Assembly: GCF_000321005.1 (NCBI RefSeq)
Contig: NZ_HE578908.1
Coordinates: 62,001-126,000, forward strand
DNA: 64,000 nucleotides
Origin: Anaerococcus senegalensis JC48
Lineage (GTDB): Bacteria; Bacillota; Clostridia; Tissierellales; Peptoniphilaceae
Direction of reading: 5' to 3'
The translations under genes and the position numbers were made by a program. Every line of letters starts with the position of its first letter. Within the stretch, counting starts at the first letter, position 1. This document shows, in pieces, positions 38,456 to 47,221 of this stretch. The notes beneath the pieces are model-generated. The model made no database searches. It worked only from the letters and a program-made list of their open reading frames with translations, and was not told where the DNA came from.

Positions 38456-39786
38456 TTGATAAAAAATAGGTATTGGAAAAGAGCTTTGCAAATAGCTTGG
38501 CCTTCTGTGTTGGAATCTTTTTTTATAGCCTTGGCAGGTCTAATTGATACTTTTATGGTTTCATCAATTGGACCAAATGCTGTTGCAGCTATTGGGCTTA
38601 CAACTCAACCAAAATTTATAGCCCTATCATAATTTCTGTATCAGTTTCTGCTCTTGTTGCAAGAAGAAAAGGTGAAGAAGACAAAAAAATGGCAAATCAA
38701 ACTATGGTAACAGCAATGATTATTGCTTTATTATTGTGTCTTATAATTTCATCCGTTTTTGTAATTTTTACGCCACAAATTTTAAAACTTTCTGGATCAT
38801 CACCTGATACTCATGATTTGGGAGTTTCATATTTTAGAATAATAATGGGCGGTTTAATTTTCAATGTTATTTCTATGACTATAAATGCTGGTCAAAGAGG
38901 AAGTGGAAATACACAAATTGCTTTTACAACAAATTTAGTTTCATCTTTGGTAAACATTCTTTTTAATTATTTATTAATAAACGGTAATTTAGGCTTTCCA
39001 AAACTTGGAGTTGCTGGGGCTGGTCTAGCTACAGTATTAGGAGCAGTTGTTGCTGCAATAATGAGTTTTTCCTCACTTTTTAGAAGATCATCATATATGT
39101 CTTTTAAACTTATTAAAAAATATGCTCTAGGATTTTCAAATTTTATTTTTAAAGAAATTTTAGCCCTTGGTTCTAATATATTTATTGAAAATATTGCCGC
39201 AAGAATTGGTTTTTTGGTTACAGCTATAACTGCTGCAAAACTAGGAACAGATCAATTTGCAGCTCACAATGTTGGAATGAATTTATTATCTCTTTCATTT
39301 TCTTTTGGAGATGGTATGCAAGTTGCAGCAGTTGCCCTTACAGGAAATGCTCTCGGAGCTAGAAAAAAAGATGAGGCAATAAAATATGGAAAAACTTGCC
39401 AAGAAATCGGACTTTCTATTTCAATAATTATTTCAATAATTTTGGTTTTATTTAGAAAAAATATTTTTAGAATGTTTTTTGACGATGAAAAAATTATAGC
39501 AATGGGATCAATTATCACATTCTATTTAATCTTTATTGTAATCTTTCAAATATCTCAAATAATTTTTGGTGGTGCACTAAGAGCTGCTGGTGATGTAAAA
39601 TATACTCTTGCAGTAAGTTTGATATCTATTACCTTTATAAGATCTGCTTCGACCCTATTTTTTGTAAATGTACTTCATTTAGGAATTCAAGGAATTTGGA
39701 TGGGAATTATGGCAGATCAAATATCAAGATTTGTTGGTTTATGGACTAGGTTTAGAAAAGGAGATTGGGTAAACATAGAAATTTAA
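38456..39786 (+). pseudogene. MATE-family efflux transporter gene, one frameshift
   Basis: Start TTG 38456 after AGGAGG. First part WKRALQIAWPSVLESFFIALAGLIDTFMVS...TTQPKFIAL stops at 38631; a change of frame near 38620 continues with IIISVSVSALVARRKGEED and the remaining about 370 residues to 39786, with GQRGSGNTQIAF and GAGLATVLGAV. MATE proteins export drugs with Na+ or H+. It is cotranscribed with the kinase gene (16 bases apart). Confidence 0.88.
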
Positions 39787-39851
39787 TCCTACTTATATTA
39801 TTAAAAAAATAATTATATATTATAAAACAAAAATATTTTTCAAATGACTAT

Positions 39852-39910
39852 TTGAATTTTCATTTATATTCTGGTATATTATAATTACTATCGGGAATGA
39901 TAGTAATTAT
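39852..39910 (+). promoter_or_regulatory. Lipoprotein gene promoter with start-site palindrome
   Basis: -35 TTGAAT (39852-39857), 17-base spacer, -10 TATATT (39875-39880). Directly after it, ATAATTACTATC (39881-39892) pairs with GATAGTAATTAT (39899-39910), a perfect 12-bp repeat with 6-base loop GGGAAT, followed by a T-run (39913-39919). It may be an operator, a 5' stabilising hairpin, or a start-proximal terminator. Confidence 0.6.
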
Positions 39911-39936
39911 ATTTTTTTAAACAGGGGGATTAAACA

Positions 39937-40164
39937 ATGAAAATTAAAAAAGTATTACCAGTATTAGCACTATCACTAGCATTAGTTGGTTGTGGAAATA
40001 AAGCTGAAACAACATCAAACTCAAACGCAGCAAGCACACCAGCTTCAACTACAACAACAGAAAAATCTGATTCAAACGCTAGTACAACAGATTCAAACGC
40101 AGCAAGCACACCTTCATCAAACGATGTAAGCACACCTGCTTCAGATGCTGGATCAAATAACTAA
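39937..40164 (+). CDS. Small Ser/Thr/Asn-rich lipoprotein
   Basis: 75 residues. Lipoprotein signal peptide MKIKKVLPVLALSLALVGC with lipobox LVGC (Cys at 19), then a low-complexity tail with repeated SNAASTP(A/S)S units and no Lys/Arg beyond residue 50. Function unknown. Tail repeats could serve as a spacer or antigenic surface. Confidence 0.8.
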   Translation: MKIKKVLPVLALSLALVGCGNKAETTSNSNAASTPASTTTTEKSDSNASTTDSNAASTPSSNDVSTPASDAGSNN

Positions 40165-40180
40165 TTTAAATTAATAAGAA

Positions 40181-40211
40181 AAAGAGCAAGATTTCTTGCT
40201 CTTTTTTTGTT
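40181..40211 (+). terminator. Lipoprotein gene terminator
   Basis: AAAGAGCAAG-ATTT-CTTGCTCTTT followed by TTTTTG; 10-bp perfect stem. Confidence 0.9.
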
Positions 40212-40268
40212 TATTTTAATTTCATAAATTTATATGTAAAATATCAGTAAGATACATATAATAATTTT

Positions 40269-40442
40269 TCAGACTTTCATTAATTTTCTATTATCAACTA
40301 ATACTTCTTCTCCATTATCAAATTTTACCTTTGTAAAATCAAAAAAGTCCCAATCTATCACTATTCCAACTTCACCTTTACTAATGCTCCAATTTAAATC
40401 TTCAGTTAACATTACTTTGTCGCCTTTTTCAAATTCTGCCAT
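40269..40442 (-). CDS. Small SH3/KOW-like protein, function unknown
   Basis: 57 residues starting MAEFEKGDKVMLTEDL; AGGTGG lies 6 bases upstream of ATG 40442, so the in-frame start at 40472 is not used. The pattern (F..GD.V.L....S..KGE.G.V......V.F.NGE.V.V...KL) suggests a small beta barrel. 40443-40716 between it and the next gene is AT-rich; no clear element. Confidence 0.6.
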   Translation of the reverse strand: MAEFEKGDKVMLTEDLNWSISKGEVGIVIDWDFFDFTKVKFDNGEEVLVDNRKLMKV

Positions 40443-40716
40443 TTTTTCCACCTCTCTTTTTTTAATTTCCAAAACCTACCACAACAATTTTTTTCTAATA
40501 AAATTTATATCACTTCCCTTTTTATATTCTATATATTAATCTTAACACGTTAATATATTAAATACTCAGTATTATAAAACCAAAATATTTTTATCTCAAA
40601 AAAATATTAGTCTATTAGTAATTTTCTTAAAATTTCAAAAGTATTTAAATACTTTTAAAAATATATTGATTTAATGTAAAATAAGTTTATAAAGTATAAT
40701 TATTTTAGGTGGTTTT

Positions 40717-42834
40717 ATGCAATATGATTTATTAAAAAAGGAATTTGCTTATTTTGGTTCGTTTATGATTTGGGATAATTCAATTCAAAAAAATGGTATT
40801 CCAAAAAAATTAGATAATAAAGAATTTAGAGATGAGAGACTAAATAGTGATTTTATATATTTGGCCATGAATATTAGGCTTGATAAGAAAAATTTTAAAG
40901 ATATTGATAAGGATTTTCTAACCAATGATGAAATTTTCACTTCTAATATGCCAGCTTTTTGTGGTTTTCATTCCCTAGATGATGGAAAATACAATAATAC
41001 TCCTTATACAAGACTTAACAAATTGTATACAAATACTGTTTTGGAAGGGGCATATATTACAGATTTTTTTAAAGTTGCTCCAAATTCAAAAATACCAAAT
41101 GGTTATGCTACAAGAACTTCAGATGAAGTTTTTGAATATTTAGAATCATTAAACGATGAAGATAAAGATAATTTCATTAGATACCAATTTATAGCGCTTG
41201 AGAGAGAACTTGAACTATTGGAGATTTCTACTCCAAAATTTATAGTTATGGAAAGTATTTATGATATTTTCACATATTATTTCAATAAACTTATAAATGA
41301 AAAAGATTTTCCAAATTTGCATAAAGCAAAAATCATTGATAAACCTTCAAGTTTTGGTACAGTTCTTACAAAATATCAAAGTGATATAATCCATATATTT
41401 TTAAAAAATGTAGATAGAAATTCTTATCCTGAATTTTTAATTTCAAATTTAGAAAAAAATATTAATTATATAGAAAAACTACAAAAGATAAAAAATAAAC
41501 TTCATGTTTTGACTATTCTATATATATGCCTTAATGAAGAAAAAAATCTTCCAATAGAGGTAAAATATTATATTGAAGATATAAAAAAAACATATTTTCC
41601 TATAATTGGAAAAATACAAAAATCTTTTTCTAATAATTTTTTATATGAATTAATAAAAAATTTACCATATATTTATGGTGATAAATCCATAATAAATGAA
41701 AATCTAGAAAATCTATATAAAAATTTTGTTAAAGAAAATGTACTGTTTAATATTAACCAAAATTTTCCAAATATTATTAATCTATTTAAAGTAAAAGAAA
41801 TTCAAAAACATTCTTTTATTTTACATGATTTTAAATCTTATATTTTTGTACAAATTTTTAAAAAATCACTAGGTCTTAAAGGTAATGTTTATTATAAAGA
41901 TGATAAAAAATTAAATGACTTAGAATATGATAGATTCTTTTCTAGTATAAATAAGAACAATTTAAAATTTATAGATAATATTATAGAAAAAAATAAATTT
42001 ACTTTTATAAATTTATTCCTAGATTACAAAGATTTTAAAAGATTATGGTTTGAAGAATTTAAAGAAAAATTATTTGATAAAAATTTTTATAGTATTTTAA
42101 ACTTTAATAACTATAAATTATTGTTATCAACGGGAAAAATCCAAGAAAATATTGAATATGTTTATTATGATGATAAGTACAATTTATTTTTTAAAGAATA
42201 TATAACAAAGGAAAATTTAAATAGTAAATCTTTACCCTTAGCTTCAAGCTGTAAATCTAAAATTAATAGTCCACTTACATTAGGTGATTTTTTACTATCT
42301 ATAAAAAGGGGATATCAAACTACTGAGTTTAATAAAGATTGGAAAAATGACATAAATTCAAAAAAAGGTATAAAATATCTAACTAATTCCAACATAAACA
42401 AAGGATTTATTAACAAAAGCAACTGTTCAATTTTTGAATTAATAAATGAAGATAGGGAAAAATATTATAATTACGCCCAAAAAGACGATATAATTATTAC
42501 AAAAAACTCACCCTATTCTGCAGCTATAGTTGAAAATAATGAGAAGTATTTAGTAAATGATAACTGTTTTATTTTAAAAATAGATAAAAATAAAATAGAC
42601 CCATATTATATACTTGCATTTTTATCATCTAAAAAGCTAATAAGGTTAATAAATACAAATGCCCTATCAATTAAAAAAATAAATTCTTTGCCTATTAATT
42701 TACACAGCTTAGAAGAAGTTGAAAAAATTTCTTCTGAAATGAAAAACATAATAAAAAATCTAGAAGATATTTACGAAAACTTTTCAAAATTAGATTATAG
42801 AAGAGAAAATATTTTTTATAATTGTAAAAATTAA
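40717..42834 (+). CDS. Fusion: uracil-DNA-glycosylase-like N-terminus and type I specificity-like C-terminus
   Basis: 705 residues. Residues 1-190 resemble the UDG-superfamily group of about 200 residues: YFGSFMIWD, FIYLAMNIR (position of the GxNPG-type motif 1, Asn kept), FCGFHSLDD, LEGAYITDFFKV, KFIVMESIYDIF. Residues about 200-510 are helical and unassigned. Residues about 515-700 follow the HsdS/target-recognition pattern: LTLGDFLLSIKRGYQ, YLTNSNI, KDDIIITKNSPYSAAIV, CFILKIDKNKIDPYYILAFLSS, INSLPINLHSLEEVEKIS, then a helix. No methylase NPPY motif, helicase or PD-ExK motif is evident. It stands alone. A DNA-targeting defence role is plausible but inferred. Confidence 0.6.
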   Translation: MQYDLLKKEFAYFGSFMIWDNSIQKNGIPKKLDNKEFRDERLNSDFIYLAMNIRLDKKNFKDIDKDFLTNDEIFTSNMPAFCGFHSLDDGKYNNTPYTRLNKLYTNTVLEGAYITDFFKVAPNSKIPNGYATRTSDEVFEYLESLNDEDKDNFIRYQFIALERELELLEISTPKFIVMESIYDIFTYYFNKLINEKDFPNLHKAKIIDKPSSFGTVLTKYQSDIIHIFLKNVDRNSYPEFLISNLEKNINYIEKLQKIKNKLHVLTILYICLNEEKNLPIEVKYYIEDIKKTYFPIIGKIQKSFSNNFLYELIKNLPYIYGDKSIINENLENLYKNFVKENVLFNINQNFPNIINLFKVKEIQKHSFILHDFKSYIFVQIFKKSLGLKGNVYYKDDKKLNDLEYDRFFSSINKNNLKFIDNIIEKNKFTFINLFLDYKDFKRLWFEEFKEKLFDKNFYSILNFNNYKLLLSTGKIQENIEYVYYDDKYNLFFKEYITKENLNSKSLPLASSCKSKINSPLTLGDFLLSIKRGYQTTEFNKDWKNDINSKKGIKYLTNSNINKGFINKSNCSIFELINEDREKYYNYAQKDDIIITKNSPYSAAIVENNEKYLVNDNCFILKIDKNKIDPYYILAFLSSKKLIRLINTNALSIKKINSLPINLHSLEEVEKISSEMKNIIKNLEDIYENFSKLDYRRENIFYNCKN

Positions 42835-42853
42835 AAATTTGATATATCTTTAT

Positions 42854-42888
42854 AAAAAAATCACCCTTTATTTCAAGGATGATTTTTT
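42854..42888. terminator. Bidirectional terminator
   Basis: AAAAAATCA-C-CCTT ... AAGG-A-TGATTTTTT, stem with one mismatch; ends the fusion gene rightward and veg leftward. Confidence 0.8.
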
Positions 42889-42902
42889 CTATTAATCTAT
42901 AA

Positions 42903-43142
42903 TTAATTATTAATTTGCAATTTTACTGTGGATGTTAATACATCTGAGTAACTATAAGATACAGTTCTTTCTGTATCAAAAGCATTATTTACTTTTATTG
43001 TAAATACACTTGGGAAAGCATCTAAAATTATGCCACTTTTGGTTACAATTCTTTTTCTTCCTTTATCAGCCTTTAATGTTACTTCTTTACCTACATTTTT
43101 TTCAACTTCTGTTCTTATTTCATTAACTGATTTATATTCCAT
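42903..43142 (-). CDS. veg: Veg family protein
   Basis: 79 residues from MEYKSVNEIRTEVEKNVGKEVTLKADKGRKR to VSYSYSDVLTSTVKLQI. The GRKR...GI..D..PSVF..K pattern defines the Veg family, linked in Bacillus to biofilm formation and spore outgrowth. ATG 43142 has AAGGTGG 5 bases upstream; the ATG at 43157 is less likely. Confidence 0.9.
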   Translation of the reverse strand: MEYKSVNEIRTEVEKNVGKEVTLKADKGRKRIVTKSGIILDAFPSVFTIKVNNAFDTERTVSYSYSDVLTSTVKLQINN

Positions 43143-43234
43143 ATACCCACCTTCCATGCATTTGTATCTATTATACTATGAAATTGTGGATAAGTCAAAT
43201 TAGCATAATATTATACGCTAGATTAAAATTCTTG

Positions 43235-44620
43235 TCAAATATTTTTATAAAAGGCCCTGTAGGCTGTAAATGTAGAATAAAAATCTGCCTTTGAAATCAA
43301 TTCTATTGGAGCATGCATAGAAATTACTGGTGTTCCACAATCAACTACATCCATTCCATATTCTGCAAGAATATAAGCTATTGTTCCTCCACCACCTTGA
43401 TCAACTTTTCCTAGCTCTCCTGTTTGAAAAATTACTCCATCTTTGTCAAAGGCAAGTCTAACTTGTGATAAATATTCTGCATCAGCATCGTTTGATCCGC
43501 CTTTTCCACCAGAACCTGTATATTTTGTAAGGGCAACCCCATGAGAAATTTGAGCTGAATTTTGACTTTCTGTTGCATCTTTAAAGTTTGGATCTTCTGC
43601 TAAGGTTACATCAGCTGATAAAACTTTTGAATTTCTCAAGGCTCTTTTGAATTTAATTAAATTAAATTCTTCTTTTAAATTCATTATTTCTAGTAGGGTA
43701 TTTTCAAAAAATTGTGAAGTCATACCTGTAGCGCCTACTGATCCAATTTCTTCTTTATCAACAAAAAGTCCTACCAAAGTTTTTTTAGTTTCTTTTATAT
43801 CAAGCAAAGCTCTCAAAGCTGCGTATGAACAAACTCTATCATCATGACCGTGAGATGCAATCATTGACCTATCAAAACCAACTTCTCTTGCTTTTCCTGC
43901 AGGAACTACTTCAAGTTCAGCAGTTATGAAATCTTCTTCTTCGATGCCGTATTTTTCATTCAATATTTTTAAAATATTTTTCTTTACAGGATTTTCTTTT
44001 TCATCTAAAAGTGGTCTATTTCCCACAATTATTGATAATTGTTCTCCTGTTACAACTTCTTCTGCAGGTTTTGTCATTAATTTTTTGGATAGGTGAATTA
44101 GAAGTTCAGAAATATAAAATACTGGCTCATCATCCCTTTCTCCAAGAGAAATTTCTACTTTTTCTCCATTTTTTGTAAAGACTACTCCATGAAGAGCAAG
44201 GGGCATATTTGTCCAATTATATTTCTTTACTCCCCCATAATAATGAGTTTTTAAATATGAAAGACCATTTTCTTCTGTTAATGGAACTGGTTTTAAATCA
44301 AGTCTTGGTGAATCAATATGTCCTCCAACAATTGATAGTCCCTTTTCCAAATCTTCATCTCCTATGTGAAACATAACTACAGCCTTATTTTTATTAAGAG
44401 CATAAATTTTATCACCAGGATTTATTTTTCCAGACTTTATTTTTTCATCAAGGTCAACATATCCTGCATTCTTTGCATATTTTACTATCTCTTTTGCGGC
44501 AAGTCTTTCTGTTTTTGCCTTATCTAGAAAATCCATATAATCTTTTGATAGACTTTCTAATTCTTTTTCCTGGTCTAAAGATAAATTTTCCCATACATTT
44601 TTTCTTTTGTACTCTATCAT
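43235..44620 (-). CDS. apeA: M18 family aminopeptidase (aspartyl aminopeptidase-like)
   Basis: 461 residues. M18 metal-binding sites: IVGGHIDSPRLDLK, GHDDRVCSYAALRAL, VDKEEIGSVGATG, and CGTPVISMHAPIE near the end. ATG 44620 follows AGGAG at 5 bases, 9 bases after the htpG stop; the longer frame from 44644 overlaps htpG. It removes N-terminal residues from peptides in the cytosol. Probably cotranscribed with htpG. Confidence 0.9.
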   Translation of the reverse strand: MIEYKRKNVWENLSLDQEKELESLSKDYMDFLDKAKTERLAAKEIVKYAKNAGYVDLDEKIKSGKINPGDKIYALNKNKAVVMFHIGDEDLEKGLSIVGGHIDSPRLDLKPVPLTEENGLSYLKTHYYGGVKKYNWTNMPLALHGVVFTKNGEKVEISLGERDDEPVFYISELLIHLSKKLMTKPAEEVVTGEQLSIIVGNRPLLDEKENPVKKNILKILNEKYGIEEEDFITAELEVVPAGKAREVGFDRSMIASHGHDDRVCSYAALRALLDIKETKKTLVGLFVDKEEIGSVGATGMTSQFFENTLLEIMNLKEEFNLIKFKRALRNSKVLSADVTLAEDPNFKDATESQNSAQISHGVALTKYTGSGGKGGSNDADAEYLSQVRLAFDKDGVIFQTGELGKVDQGGGGTIAYILAEYGMDVVDCGTPVISMHAPIELISKADFYSTFTAYRAFYKNI

Positions 44621-44628
44621 TTTTTCTC

Positions 44629-46473
44629 CTAAATTAATTTCCAAATATTTTTTGCATACTCAAGAGGATTTTCAATTTCCAATCCTTCAATAAGTTTTGC
44701 TTGGTCAAATAATATATTTACTATCATTTTAAATTCATCTGGATTTTCTTGCAAGTCTCTTTCAAGCAAAGTATATGCTTTTGAATTTTTGTTGATTTCT
44801 AATACTTTCTCCGCCTTGATGTCTGGAGCATTTACTTGAGATTTTAAAGTTTTTTCCATCTCAATTGATACATCTCCTTTTTGTTTTATCATTGAAATTA
44901 CATCATCTGATAAATTTTTGGAAATTTTTATATCAACAACTTCTTCAGGTAAAATTTCTTTTATTTTTTCAATAAGATCCTTGTTTTCTTCATTTTCTTC
45001 TTCATTTTCATCAACTTGATTTATTGATTTAAAGGCAATATCCTTGTATGAATTTAGCATTTTTATTAAAAATTCATCCAATTTTTCATCAAGCAATAAT
45101 ACATCCTTATCATCACCTATTGATTTTAAGGCTGGAGAATTTTTTATTTTTTCTAAGTTTTCTCCAACTGTATAAAGAATATTTTCATCAGTAGATTTCA
45201 TCTTATCCTTATATTCTTTCAATGAAATCATCTTATCTTCTCTGTAAGAATTAAACAACAAAAGATCTTCTAATCTATCTTTTTTTGCCCCATAAGATTC
45301 ATAAATGGCACCCTTTATATTGTTACCAAACTCTTTGAAAAATATTTGATATTTTTCCCTATCATTTTTCATCATATCTAAAAGATGAGATTTTATTTTA
45401 TTGTTAATTTGTTTGGCAATAAATCTTAATTCTCTAGTTTCTTGAAGAGTTTCTCTAGAAATATTTAAAGATATATCGTCACTTTCAACAACTCCCTTGG
45501 CAAAGGCAAACTCATCATCTAACAAATCTTCGTGTCTGTCTTTTATTTTTACTCCTGATGAATAAAGTTCTAATCCTTTTTGATAATCTTTAGAATAAAA
45601 ATCATAAGGTGCTTTTCTTGGAATATAAATTATCGCCTTAAATTCTACAGTTCCTTCAATATTTAAATATAGCCATGAAAGTGGATCATCAAATCCATAT
45701 CCTTGATCTTTGTAGAAATTTATATAGTCATCATCAGTTAAATCTTTTTTTGATTTTTTCCAAATTGGAATTTCAGAATTTAAAACTTCTACTTCACTGT
45801 AATCTTCATATTTTGGATCTTCGTCTGTAGAATCTTCTGTTTTTCTAGATTTTGTAACTTCCATTTTTATTGGATATCTGATGTAGTTTGAATATTTTCT
45901 AATAAGTTCTTTTATCTTGTATTGATCAAGATAAATATCATAATTTTCATCATCAGAATTTTCCTTTAAAAATAGAGTAATGTCTGTACCTTGATTATTT
46001 TTATCGGATTTTTCAATCTCATATCCTTGGGCATTTTCACTAATCCACTTATAAGCTTGGTCATCTTTTTTACTATTTACAATGATTTTATCACTAACCA
46101 TAAAGGCTGAATAAAATCCAACCCCAAATTGACCAATAAGATTATTTAAATCTTCACCCTTGATATCTTTTTTAAAAATTTCAGTACCAGATTTTGCAAT
46201 AGTTCCAAGATTTTCTTCCAAATCTTTTTCATCCATTCCAATTCCAGTATCTCTGATTGTTATAGATCTTTTTTCTTTATTTGGAATAATTTCAATATAA
46301 TAATCTTTCTTATCAACATTTTTATCTGATTTTAAATCTTTATAATATAATTTATCAATAGCATCTGAGCCGTTTGATATTAATTCTCTAAGAAAAATAT
46401 CCTTGTTTGTATAGATTGAATTTATCATCAAATCCATAACTTTTTTGGCTTCTGCTTTAAATTCTCTTTTCAT
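44629..46473 (-). CDS. htpG: Chaperone HtpG (Hsp90)
   Basis: 614 residues. Bergerat ATP site: ELISNGSDAIDKLYY, RDTGIGMDEKDLEENLGTIAKSG, GQFGVGFYSAFMVSDKI. Middle domain with LYLNIEGTVEFKAIIYIPRKAPYDFY and DDISLNISRETLQE. The CIRCE-like element directly before the RBS suggests HrcA control. Confidence 0.97.
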   Translation of the reverse strand: MKREFKAEAKKVMDLMINSIYTNKDIFLRELISNGSDAIDKLYYKDLKSDKNVDKKDYYIEIIPNKEKRSITIRDTGIGMDEKDLEENLGTIAKSGTEIFKKDIKGEDLNNLIGQFGVGFYSAFMVSDKIIVNSKKDDQAYKWISENAQGYEIEKSDKNNQGTDITLFLKENSDDENYDIYLDQYKIKELIRKYSNYIRYPIKMEVTKSRKTEDSTDEDPKYEDYSEVEVLNSEIPIWKKSKKDLTDDDYINFYKDQGYGFDDPLSWLYLNIEGTVEFKAIIYIPRKAPYDFYSKDYQKGLELYSSGVKIKDRHEDLLDDEFAFAKGVVESDDISLNISRETLQETRELRFIAKQINNKIKSHLLDMMKNDREKYQIFFKEFGNNIKGAIYESYGAKKDRLEDLLLFNSYREDKMISLKEYKDKMKSTDENILYTVGENLEKIKNSPALKSIGDDKDVLLLDEKLDEFLIKMLNSYKDIAFKSINQVDENEEENEENKDLIEKIKEILPEEVVDIKISKNLSDDVISMIKQKGDVSIEMEKTLKSQVNAPDIKAEKVLEINKNSKAYTLLERDLQENPDEFKMIVNILFDQAKLIEGLEIENPLEYAKNIWKLI

Positions 46474-46482
46474 AAATCCTCC

Positions 46483-46538
46483 TTAGCACTTCAAGTCTTT
46501 GACTGCTAATATTATACTTAATTCGAAGCTTATTTCAA
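46483..46538 (-). promoter_or_regulatory. htpG promoter with CIRCE-like operator
   Basis: -35 TTGAAA (46538-46533), 16-base spacer, -10 TATAAT (46516-46511). Overlapping the start site is TTAGCACTT-N9-GACTGCTAA (46483-46509), which matches the HrcA operator TTAGCACTC-N9-GAGTGCTAA in 16 of 18 arm positions with exact 9-base spacing. Its left end touches the AGGAGG of htpG. Confidence 0.8.
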
Positions 46539-46867
46539 TTACTTGACTCTTTTACAAGACTAAAAATTTTCGCTTGAATCTTTATTTGCTCTTTATTTAT
46601 TTTTTCAATTTCTTCCTTTTGTTTTTTAGAAGTAAAAATTATTTGAAAAATATTTGAAAGAACAAAAACACCAACAAAAATCATAATTTTAGATTCGTCT
46701 TTTAAATTTATATATTTACTTATAAGTAAAAAAATAAAAGATAAGACTAAAGATTTTAGGAAAAATTTAAAAAATGAATTTTTATTTTTAATTTTATTCA
46801 AATCCTGGTCCAATTCTTCTAGTTTTTTCCTTAAAGTCATTATTTTTTCTAAATTTTTTTCATTCAT
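46535..46867 (-). CDS. Small membrane protein, coiled coil plus two spans
   Basis: 110 residues: N-terminal charged helix (about 1-30), two membrane segments (about 33-49 and 60-78) and a C-terminal charged helix. No family recognised. The htpG promoter -35 lies in its last codons. Likely topology is both ends in the cytoplasm. Confidence 0.65.
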   Translation of the reverse strand: MNEKNLEKIMTLRKKLEELDQDLNKIKNKNSFFKFFLKSLVLSFIFLLISKYINLKDESKIMIFVGVFVLSNIFQIIFTSKKQKEEIEKINKEQIKIQAKIFSLVKESSN

Positions 46868-46964
46868 ATTATCACCACCTTAATTGTACCCTAATTCCTA
46901 GTAATTTACTTTGATTTTTAATATCTATTATAGTAAAATAGTTCTTAGACATAAGGAGGATTTT

Positions 46965-47180
46965 ATGGCTTTAGAAGAAAGAAAAAAAGAAAAAGTTGAA
47001 ATTACACATGATATGTTAATCGGTGATATAATTCAAGCAAAACCAGAATCAATTAATACTTTCCTTTCAATCGGAATGGGCTGTATAGCTTGTCCTTCAT
47101 CATTATATGAAACACTTGATGAAGCTTGCATGGTTCATGGAGTAGACCCAGATTTCTTGCTTGAACAATTAAATAAATAA
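46965..47180 (+). CDS. DUF1858 redox-disulfide protein
   Basis: 71 residues from MALEERKKEK. The pattern MLIGDIIQAKPESINTFLSIGMGCIACPSS with CxxC, then HGVDPDFLLEQL, is the DUF1858 family, known as the hybrid-cluster-protein-associated disulfide domain. AAGGAGG lies 6 bases before ATG 46965; the longer frame from 46911 is not used. It may be a small redox partner linked to Hcp at 13926-15542, but it is not adjacent. Confidence 0.88.
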   Translation: MALEERKKEKVEITHDMLIGDIIQAKPESINTFLSIGMGCIACPSSLYETLDEACMVHGVDPDFLLEQLNK

Positions 47181-47183
47181 TTG

Positions 47184-47221
47184 AAAAAGACTTTTGCAAA
47201 TACTTTTGCAAAAGTCTTTTT
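47184..47221. terminator. Bidirectional terminator
   Basis: AAAAAGACTTTTGCAAA and TTTGCAAAAGTCTTTTT form a 17-bp perfect stem between the DUF1858 gene and the alanine symporter gene. Confidence 0.9.

Noticed and set aside
39930-40133. Antisense frame opposite the lipoprotein gene
   Set aside because: Low-complexity shadow of the Ser/Ala-rich tail; no RBS, no family pattern.
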